Assembly: GCF_001053185.1 (NCBI RefSeq)
Contig: NZ_CSTD01000001.1
Coordinates: 2,001,009-2,065,008 of the forward strand
DNA length: 64,000 bases
Source of the DNA: Mycobacterium bohemicum DSM 44277
Lineage (GTDB): Bacteria > Actinomycetota > Actinomycetes > Mycobacteriales > Mycobacteriaceae
Direction: 5' to 3'
Part shown: piece after piece, positions 17,918 to 24,606 of the stretch
Layout: each line of letters begins with the position of its first letter
Position numbering within the stretch: the first letter of the stretch is position 1
Made by a program: the position numbers and the translations under genes
The notes under the pieces: generated by a model
The model's input: the letters and a program-made list of their open reading frames with translations, nothing else
Database searches by the model: none
What the model was told of the DNA's origin: nothing

Positions 17918-18238
17918 TCACGGGCACTCGCCCCGGTGCTCCATGTGGCACAGCGGGCACAGGGCAGCGGGCTTCGGGCGCGGTTGCCGGCGAACGGACC
18001 CGCTTGCGCCCTCGATGCCGAGCAACTCTTTATTGTGGTTGACGCCGCGATGGTAAATCTCGCCTGCGCTGCTCCCCGGCGGGGCCACGTCGGTCCATTT
18101 GCCGGTGCGGTATTCGCGGAATGACAGGCTGTTGTCCTCACCAACGAAGTACTCCCCGAACGGGGACTTGCCACCGTTCATGTGGTTCCCACCATTCCAG
18201 CTGATTCTCGCGTCATATGGTGTGTGTGTCGCGCCCAT
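17918..18238 (-). CDS. Hypothetical protein with C-terminal Cys/His tail
   Basis: A 106-aa protein on the minus strand, opposite to its neighbours, starting at ATG 18238. It contains FGEYFVGEDNSLSFREYRTG and EIYHRGVNHNKELLGIEG, and ends CPLCHMEHRGECP, a probable zinc knuckle shared with the gene at 16886. The HRGVNHN and Cys/His pattern recalls small HNH-like or phage-borne zinc proteins, but no catalytic assignment is justified. About 350 bases follow to the next supported start; one short frame there (18470-18586, beginning MCEGAFVEAVAAAGHQ) may be the end of a broken gene. Confidence 0.5.
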   Translation of the reverse strand: MGATHTPYDARISWNGGNHMNGGKSPFGEYFVGEDNSLSFREYRTGKWTDVAPPGSSAGEIYHRGVNHNKELLGIEGASGSVRRQPRPKPAALCPLCHMEHRGECP

Positions 18239-18586
18239 CCGCGTCTTCCTTCCCGCAGGTCGACGGGCATCTTCAGGCGTACCCCGTTTGGACTAGTCTG
18301 CCATCGAGGAGCGGGCGTTGAAGCTGCGGAATGCGTCAAGCCTTTGAGCAGATATGCGACCTCAGAAGTTGACCGCGCTGCGAGTTGGCTACGTAGTTGC
18401 CGACAAGCCTGACGGCGCGGAGCACCGAATCACTGCTGTCCCCGCCGCGCCCTCCGAGCCGTACAGCGGATGTGCGAGGGGGCTTTCGTTGAGGCGGTCG
18501 CTGCCGCAGGGCATCAACCGGTCGGCACCAGCCGAGATGGCGGCGACGCGTGCCGCCTGCTGGCGCACGGCGAGGCGGTCGATTGA

Positions 18587-18964
18587 GTGGTGGAGGAGAT
18601 GGGCGTAAACGTGGTGTTAGACCCAGCCAAGGCCCGCGTGTTCGTTGACCTGGCGCACCGGAAAATGCGCCCGCAGACGCCTCTGGCTGCGGAGCACCCG
18701 GTCACGCCAGCGCCAGCGCCGCATCGCCTTCTTCCGGGAGAATGGAACGTAACCGCAGGAACCGAGTACCACGGCGACGAGCCTCAGGGGAGGAACTGGT
18801 ATGACCGACTGGCGAGAGCGCGGCAAGCAGCGACGCGAGCGCAGCTTAAACCAGCGCGACCACTCCCCGCCGCGCGAGCACGAGGACCCGTGATCATCCT
18901 CAGCTGGCAGTGGACCGGACCCGGCTGGTGTGACGAGGAGGACGACGACGGTGAGGCGCGCTGA
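18587..18964 (+). CDS. Hypothetical protein, first of a coupled trio
   Basis: Up to 125 aa from GTG 18587; ATG 18599 is an alternative start. It contains VVLDPAKARVFVDLAHRKMR and an acidic C-terminus (CDEEDDDGEAR). The stop TGA at 18962-18964 shares a base with the next ATG (TGATG), and that gene is in turn followed after one base by a third. This supports all three as a small operon. No domain recognised. Confidence 0.45.
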   Translation: MVEEMGVNVVLDPAKARVFVDLAHRKMRPQTPLAAEHPVTPAPAPHRLLPGEWNVTAGTEYHGDEPQGRNWYDRLARARQAATRAQLKPARPLPAARARGPVIILSWQWTGPGWCDEEDDDGEAR

Positions 18965-19260
18965 TGGACGAGCACATCGTAGGCGCGCTGGCCCGCATAG
19001 CCATCGTGGTCACGGTCGTGCTGGTGCTCAGGCGGCCAAGTATGTCCCGCCCCCATTCGAATACTGGTGGCACACAAAAGGTGTTGGGACACCAAGTGCG
19101 CAGAACGGTCTATGTGCCCTGCCCGGATGACGATTCCTACGTCTGGCTGCCGCCGTTCCAGCGGCTTGACGACGCTTTCGCGAACTGTGACTGCGGCAAG
19201 CGATGGTGGGCGGAGACTGGATTGGAAAGATTGACAAGGAGCGGCACGGAGGCGAACTGA
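18964..19260 (+). CDS. Small membrane-anchored hypothetical protein
   Basis: A 98-aa protein from ATG 18964. Residues about 5-22 (IVGALARIAIVVTVVLVL) form a single hydrophobic segment, suggesting an N-terminal membrane anchor or signal-anchor. The remainder is soluble with a CDCGKRWW motif near the end. It is coupled by TGATG to the gene before it. Function unknown. Confidence 0.5.
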   Translation: MDEHIVGALARIAIVVTVVLVLRRPSMSRPHSNTGGTQKVLGHQVRRTVYVPCPDDDSYVWLPPFQRLDDAFANCDCGKRWWAETGLERLTRSGTEAN

Positions 19261-19261
19261 A

Positions 19262-19417
19262 ATGACTCGGCGAGATCGAGACCAGCGCAGGCCGGAAAAG
19301 CTGAGCGAGCTGCTGCGCAACCAGACCGAAGCCAAGTGGCAGGAGGACCCGTATCTGTCGTCAGCGGGTGACGGACCAGGCGTGTACTACAGCGAAGAGG
19401 ACCAGGAGGAGGACTAG
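19262..19417 (+). CDS. 51-aa hypothetical protein
   Basis: Short gene with ATG 19262, one base after the preceding TGA. The product begins MTRRDRDQRRPEKLSELLRN and ends with an acidic SEEDQEED tail. Tight spacing in the trio and the hairpin immediately downstream support it as the last gene of the operon. Function unknown. Confidence 0.45.
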   Translation: MTRRDRDQRRPEKLSELLRNQTEAKWQEDPYLSSAGDGPGVYYSEEDQEED

Positions 19418-19424
19418 GGGAGTC

Positions 19425-19460
19425 TCAAGCAGCCCGCCATGAGTCGGGCTGCTGGCTTGA
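19425..19460 (+). terminator. Hairpin after the small-gene operon
   Basis: The arms TCAAGCAGCCCG (19425-19436) and CGGGCTGCTGGCTTGA (19445-19460) pair over about 12 bases around an 8-base loop, with a two-base bulge. There is no T-run, as is common for mycobacterial terminators. It sits 7 bases after the last stop of the trio. Confidence 0.55.
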
Positions 19461-19544
19461 GCAAGCTGATGGCGCGTAGTCCGGTTTGCCGGGATGTGCG
19501 GTGGTCTACTTACACCGGAAGTACCGACCCGGAGGTCTATTACT

Positions 19545-20663
19545 GTGAACCACGATCAAGCCGACAACGCCTCGGGCAAACCAGACACTGCGAAGTCCGC
19601 GATCGAGCCTTCGACAGACAGCGAAGCAAGCGGCGAGGTGGTCGTTGCACTGGAGCCGGAGGGAATCCTGCTCGGTGGCAATCCAGATGCCGTGCAGTCG
19701 TACTTGAACCGCATCCGGCAAGCCGCCGGGCGTGCCATCGACGTCGCCGAGATCGACGCGGGTTCCATCGCAAGTGCTGGCGGGATCGCCGCAGGTTTGG
19801 CAGGTGTTCTCGGTCGATCACGGCAGTTCGTTCAACTACACCCAGACAGCGTCGAAGCAATCAAAAACCACAAGCTTATTCCCGGTACGGACGGATTTTT
19901 CCGCATGACGGTCACCGATCTGGACGGAAAGTTTCTTCAACAACTACAGTGGCGGCCCGCAATGCTTGCGCCCACAGACATGCTGGCGATCCAAATGCTC
20001 GCTGTCCAGATCGCACTCAAGGCAGCGATCGGCGAAGTCGTTGAGTCCATTAAGCGGGTAGAGGGAAAGGTCGATGCAGTACTGAAGTTGGCAAAAGCAA
20101 CGCGCGCGGGCCAAGTGCTTGGTCACAGCGAAACGGTTGAGGAAAACCTTCGATATCTCGAGAAGTACGGAGAGTTGCCAACGGCTTACTGGGAGGGAGT
20201 TGCTTGGATCGGTGCCGATCTGAACGCTCTGGTGCAGCAGCTTCGCCACCACGTCACACTCTCGCTCACAGACTTTAAAGCCGAACTTCCCGTCCAGAAG
20301 AGAGCCGAGCTTCTCCGGCGCGCTCTCGAGCAAGACCTCATCGGCGAAACGCTTGACCTGCTCGTCGTCGCTGAAGTATCGCTGTACAGATGGCGGCGCT
20401 TGCGCCTCGCCAGGATCCAGGCCACTGAGCCGGACCACGTCCAGGAAGTCATCCAAGACACTCGCGAATTCTTGTTAGATCAACTGGAGGAAGATACCGC
20501 CGTATACCGCAACGCTCAGCGCGTACTCGACGGATTCAGCAGAACTCATCCGCTCGAAGGGTTCCGGTATTGGTCGGTACGCGGCCTTGCGCGAGATCGA
20601 ACGAAAATGCGCAAAGTCCTAGACGATTTCGCTACGTCGCGCCACAACCAGGTCGCGGACTGG
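19545..20663 (+). pseudogene. 5' part of hypothetical gene split by IS21
   Basis: The gene starts at GTG 19545 with a strong GGAGGT at 19531-19536. It encodes a soluble protein with a Gly/Ala-rich segment (IASAGGIAAGLAGVLGR), a probable coiled region (AAIGEVVESIKRVEGKVDAV) and a long helical second half. The frame reaches RHNQVADW and then runs into an IS21 element. Removing 20664-23194 and one copy of the duplicated GACTGG rejoins it in frame to HEAPPPTVMKAAS at 23201, for a 437-aa product. Family not recognised. The coding half is probably expressed as a truncated protein. Confidence 0.7.
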
Positions 20664-20742
20664 TGTCCATGGCCATGAGAAAGTCCCCATCTGTGGCCAG
20701 TAGAAAGTCCCCACTGGTGGCCATGTAGAAGTCCCCACTCCT

Positions 20743-22335
20743 TTGCGGGCTCGCGTGTTGTTTCCGGGAGCTGAGGGCCTGGGCGGTGACGGTGATAGCG
20801 CCAACTGTCACCTGATCACCGCCCAGGGAGCTCTATTGAAGTCTGCAAGGGAGCGTATGAACATCATTTCGGCTTATCACCAGGTCGGGTCGTATCGCGG
20901 CGCGGCCGAGTTGTGCGGTACTACCCACAAGACTGTCAAGCGGGTCATCGAGCGGGCCGAGGCCGGCGGCGCGCCCCCGAGGGAACCACGGCCACGCAAC
21001 CTCGACGCGTTCACCGAGCTAGTCGCCACCAGAGTCGAGAAGTCGCACGGCAAGATGTCGGCCAAGCGGATGCTGCCAATCGCCCGAGCTGCCGGGTATG
21101 AGGGTTCGGCCCGCAACTTTCGTCGCCTGGTGGCAGAGCAGAAAGTATTGTGGCGCAACGCTAACCGGCATCAACGCCGTCCGGCGGTGTGGTCACCCGG
21201 GGACTATCTGGTGATGGACTGGGCCGAAGCCGCACCGGGGTTGATGGTGTTCTGCGCGGTGCTGGCCTATTCGCGGTGGCGGTTTGTGCGGTTCGCCGCC
21301 GACGAGAAAGCCTCGACCACGTTGGCGATGATCGCCGAAGCCCTCGAGGCGATCGGTGGGGTCCCGGCCAAGATCCTGGCCGACCGGATGGGCTGCCTCA
21401 AAGGTGGTGTCGTCGCCAATGTTGTTGTTCCAACACCGGATTATGTGCGATTCGCGTCCCACTATGGCTTCATTCCGGACTTCTGCCACGGTGCGGATCC
21501 GCAATCGAAGGGCATCGTGGAGAACCTCTGTGGCTACGCTCAGGACGACCTTGCGGTCCCGCTGCTGACCGAAGCTGCGCTAGCCGGTGAGCAGGTCGAC
21601 CTACGTGCCCTCAACGCCCAGGCGCAACTGTGGTGCGCCGAGGTCAACGCCACGGTCCATTCGGAGATCTGCGCCGTGCCCAACGATCGCTTGGTTGACG
21701 AGCGCACCGTCTTGAGGGCGCTGCCCTCGCTGCGGCCGACGATCGGCTCCGGGTCGGTGCGCCGTAAGGTCGACAGCCTCTCGTGCATCCGTTACGGCTC
21801 AGCTCGGTACTCGGTGCCTCAGCGGCTCGTCGGTGCCACCGTGGCGGTGGTGGTCGATCATGGCGCCCTGATCCTGTTGGAACCTGCGACCGGGGTGATC
21901 GTGGCCGAGCACGAGCTCGTCAGCCCAGGTGAGGTGTCCATCCTCGATGAACACTACGACGGACCCAGACCCGCACCCTCGCGTGGTCCACGCCCGAAAA
22001 CCGAAGCAGAGAAACGATTCTGCGCATTGGGAACCGAAGCTGAGCAGTTCCTCGTCGGTGCTGCTGCGATCGGCAACACCCGACTGAAATCCGAACTCGA
22101 CATTCTGCTCGGCCTTGGCGCCGCCCACGGCGAACAGACTTTGGTTGACGCGCTGCGCCGGGCGGTGGCGTTTCGCCGGTTCCGCGCTGCCGACGTGCGC
22201 TCGATCCTGGCCGCCGGCGCCGGCACCCCCCAACCCCGCCACGCCGGCGACGCGCTCGTGCTGGATCTGCCCACCGTCGAGACCCGCTCCCTGGAGGCCT
22301 ACAAGATCAGCACCACCGACGGGACGGCCTCATGA
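20743..22335 (+). CDS. istA: IS21-family transposase IstA
   Basis: Up to 530 aa; the true start may be later, just before SARERMNIISAYHQVGSYRG. It has an N-terminal helix-turn-helix (AAELCGTTHKTVKRVIERAE) and an RNase H-like DDE catalytic core: VMDWAEAAPGLMVFCAVLAY, ILADRMGCLKGG, and a Glu in SKGIVENLCGYAQDD. The C-terminal beta-barrel-like part contains YSVPQRLVGATVAV. The stop overlaps istB by ATGA. Not closely similar to the broken istA at 13554. Confidence 0.93.
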   Translation: MRARVLFPGAEGLGGDGDSANCHLITAQGALLKSARERMNIISAYHQVGSYRGAAELCGTTHKTVKRVIERAEAGGAPPREPRPRNLDAFTELVATRVEKSHGKMSAKRMLPIARAAGYEGSARNFRRLVAEQKVLWRNANRHQRRPAVWSPGDYLVMDWAEAAPGLMVFCAVLAYSRWRFVRFAADEKASTTLAMIAEALEAIGGVPAKILADRMGCLKGGVVANVVVPTPDYVRFASHYGFIPDFCHGADPQSKGIVENLCGYAQDDLAVPLLTEAALAGEQVDLRALNAQAQLWCAEVNATVHSEICAVPNDRLVDERTVLRALPSLRPTIGSGSVRRKVDSLSCIRYGSARYSVPQRLVGATVAVVVDHGALILLEPATGVIVAEHELVSPGEVSILDEHYDGPRPAPSRGPRPKTEAEKRFCALGTEAEQFLVGAAAIGNTRLKSELDILLGLGAAHGEQTLVDALRRAVAFRRFRAADVRSILAAGAGTPQPRHAGDALVLDLPTVETRSLEAYKISTTDGTAS

Positions 22336-23126
22336 CCGCCGCTGCCAAGCCGGTGGCACCGTCCTCGGCGGCACCGCTGGCTGCTGACCTTGACGCGGCA
22401 CTGCGGCGGTTGAAGTTGGCCACGGTGCGCCGCAACGCCGCCGAGGTGTTGCAAGTCGCCAAGACGCAACGCTGGACGCCGGAGGAGATTCTGCGGACGT
22501 TGGTTGAGGCCGAGATCGCTGCCCGCGATGCCTCCAACACCGCCAACCGCCTCAAGGCCGCAGCGTTCCCGGTCACCAAGACCCTCGACGGGTTCGACCT
22601 CACCGGATCGTCGGTCACCGGAGCCACGTTCGACTACCTGTCGAGTATGGAATGGATTCGGGCACAACAGAATCTGGCTGTCATTGGCCCACCTGGTACG
22701 GGCAAAAGCCACCTACTCATCGGCTGCGGGCATACTGCCGTCCACGCAGGATTCAAAGTCCGCTACTTCACCGCCGTCGACCTGATCGAGGTCCTCTACC
22801 GCGGCCTGGCCGACAACACCGTCGGCAAAATCATCGACACCCTGCTCCGCGCGGATCTGGTCATCTTGGACGAGATCGGCTTCGCCCCGCTCGATGACAC
22901 CGGGACTCAACTGTTGTTCCGGCTCGTGGCCGCCGGCTACGAACGCCGCTCCCTGGCGATCGCCTCGCACTGGCCCTTCGAACAATGGGGACGATTTCTA
23001 CCCGAGCACACCACCGCGGCCAGCATCCTCGATCGGCTACTGCACCACGCCACCATCGTCCTCACCTCCGGCGAGTCCTACCGGATGCGCCACGCCGACC
23101 ACAAGAAAGGAGCCGCCAAGAATTAG
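22332..23126 (+). CDS. istB: IS21-family helper ATPase IstB
   Basis: A 264-aa AAA+ ATPase. Walker A is IGPPGTGKSHLLIGCGHTA, Walker B is LVILDEIGFAPLDDTG, and the C-terminal sensor segment contains ASILDRLLHHATIVLTSGE. It starts at ATG 22332 overlapping the istA stop. It acts with IstA in target recognition and strand transfer. Intact. Confidence 0.94.
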   Translation: MTAAAKPVAPSSAAPLAADLDAALRRLKLATVRRNAAEVLQVAKTQRWTPEEILRTLVEAEIAARDASNTANRLKAAAFPVTKTLDGFDLTGSSVTGATFDYLSSMEWIRAQQNLAVIGPPGTGKSHLLIGCGHTAVHAGFKVRYFTAVDLIEVLYRGLADNTVGKIIDTLLRADLVILDEIGFAPLDDTGTQLLFRLVAAGYERRSLAIASHWPFEQWGRFLPEHTTAASILDRLLHHATIVLTSGESYRMRHADHKKGAAKN

Positions 23127-23194
23127 CCAATCACCCGCTCAGGAGTGGGGACTTCTGCTGGCCACCAGCGGGGACTTCTACTTGGCCATTGACA

Positions 23195-23395
23195 GACTGG
23201 CACGAAGCACCACCGCCTACCGTCATGAAGGCTGCGTCCGCAGCGTTTGATGTGGCCGCCGACAAGACTGGTCGTGCACTCACAGCAGCAGGGTCCGGCT
23301 TAGTTAAGCTGGGCGACTATCTCATCGAGAAGCCGCGCGGGAATGAAGAAGTGCCCGGCGACAATCCGGACGCACACAACAGTCGCCCCGATTAG
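23195..23395 (+). pseudogene. 3' part of hypothetical gene split by IS21
   Basis: Begins with the second GACTGG copy (DW), then HEAPPPTVMKAASAAFDVAA, SGLVKLGDYLIEKPRG and a stop at 23395. It has no start of its own. In-frame fusion to 19545-20663 after removing the IS supports a single original gene. About 185 bases to the next stop codon hold no supported feature. Confidence 0.7.
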
Positions 23396-23580
23396 TCACG
23401 CATATCTCGTCCCGCACTCGATGTATTGCGCCCCCCCGCAACGAGCAGTCGGATGTCCAACCCGCCTTCGCAGAGGCCGACGGTGTCGAAGCTGCGGTCG
23501 GTACGTTTTCCACCGATAGCCGGCCGCAATCAGTAATTAGGACCTGGCTCGCGATGCCTGCGGAATAATGTTGCTTGCCG

Positions 23581-24606
23581 TCAGTTTTTGAACACATTTC
23601 CAAGCGTGACGTCTGGGTTTGCCGCTCCTCTTGGGAGGTGCATCGTGTACTCGGCGCAGTCGAATCTAAATGTGCACGCTGTGCACTGAGCAGTCGTTTC
23701 CTGGCTCAGGCGCTGGCCGATCGGCTTGGCGTCCCGGGCGAGTTCCCCGGCCGGCACAGCACTCGGGTCGGTCTCAAAGGTATCCGCGGTCGCACGCAAC
23801 GCGCGGACCTGCTCGTAGGTCCAGTCGAGGGCCGCGTCGACGATCTGTTCGTTGACGTCAATCGCGAGAAGCCGTCGGTCGCGGCGTGGCTCGTTGATGA
23901 AGAACAGAACGCAGCGCACCGGCAGCGCGCCAGTCCGATCTCGGTACAGCGCCGCATAAGTGAGCAGTTGACGGACGTAGTCGTCTTTGAATGGGTTGCC
24001 GGCGCGGGTGCCCTTGTAGTCCCAGATCTCGACGTCGCCGGCGGCGGCGGTCGTCGTCGTAGCCGCGACGTGGCCGCACAGGTCAGCTACAGACTTCCAC
24101 GCCCACGTGTGCTGGTACGTGAGCGGGTGCTGCTGCTGGATGACGAGGTCAAGGATGCCCGTCAGCAGAATGCGCGACTTGCCGGAGAACTTGGCCGGAA
24201 GGACCTTCTTTACCGCACGGAGTTCGTATTCGGTGTGCTGCGCGCCCTCGATGACGACCCTGACTACCGGGTCGATGCGCCCGTTGGGGTAAAGGTTACC
24301 CACGACGCGGTCGATCGTGTCCGCTTTGTTGGCGAACGCGGTTCTAATGCCACGCGCCCAGAGCACGCGGTAGTAATGGTCGAGTTGGGCACGCAACTCG
24401 GCCTCGGTGGCATGGCGGCGGCGGGCAAAAGTCTCCTGGTGCTGGCGGGTGAGCCATTCCATGGCGTGATGGACGAGTCGTCCCTCCATTGCCTGCACCA
24501 CCTCGTAGGGGTGAAAACCGGCCCGCTTCTCGTAGGCCCACGCGCGGCGGCACCGGCGGTGCGCCAGCAGATCACCTGTGTATGACACTTCGATGACGTC
24601 GCTCAT
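23581..24606 (-). CDS. PD-(D/E)XK nuclease with Cas4/AddB-type four-cysteine cluster
   Basis: A 341-aa protein. ATG 24606 is chosen because it forms ATGA with the helicase stop. The nuclease core shows an early His (GRLVHHAMEWL), ILDLVIQQ and then VEIWDYKGTRAGNPFKDDYV, followed by QLLTYAALYRDRT, the usual order for RecB-like PD-(D/E)XK enzymes. Cys19 (HRRCRRAW) plus Cys308, 311 and 317 (CTACTFRFDC) match the Fe-S-linked Cys arrangement of AddB/Cas4 nucleases. It would trim DNA unwound by the coupled helicase. The pair could be part of the dpd island's restriction arm or a separate defence module. The dedicated preQ0 operon lies just upstream on the same strand. Confidence 0.85.
   Translation of the reverse strand: MSDVIEVSYTGDLLAHRRCRRAWAYEKRAGFHPYEVVQAMEGRLVHHAMEWLTRQHQETFARRRHATEAELRAQLDHYYRVLWARGIRTAFANKADTIDRVVGNLYPNGRIDPVVRVVIEGAQHTEYELRAVKKVLPAKFSGKSRILLTGILDLVIQQQHPLTYQHTWAWKSVADLCGHVAATTTTAAAGDVEIWDYKGTRAGNPFKDDYVRQLLTYAALYRDRTGALPVRCVLFFINEPRRDRRLLAIDVNEQIVDAALDWTYEQVRALRATADTFETDPSAVPAGELARDAKPIGQRLSQETTAQCTACTFRFDCAEYTMHLPRGAANPDVTLGNVFKN

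Larger units (their letters stand above)
20664..23194 (+). mobile_element. IS21-family element, apparently intact
   Basis: The termini are TGTCCATGGCCA... at 20664 and the inverse ...TGGCCATTGACA ending at 23194, that is TG...CA ends. Each end carries repeated boxes of the form GGCCA(N)GTAGAAGTCCCC (three on the left, two on the right, inverted). Immediate flanks are the direct repeat GACTGG (20658-20663 and 23195-23200), a 6-bp target duplication. istA and istB are both open. This fits recent insertion. Confidence 0.9.

Noticed and set aside
18470..18586. 38-codon ORF beginning MCEGAFVEAVAAAGHQPV
   Set aside because: Protein-like and ends one base before the next gene, but too short and without a ribosome site to call a gene; mentioned only in the neighbouring entry.
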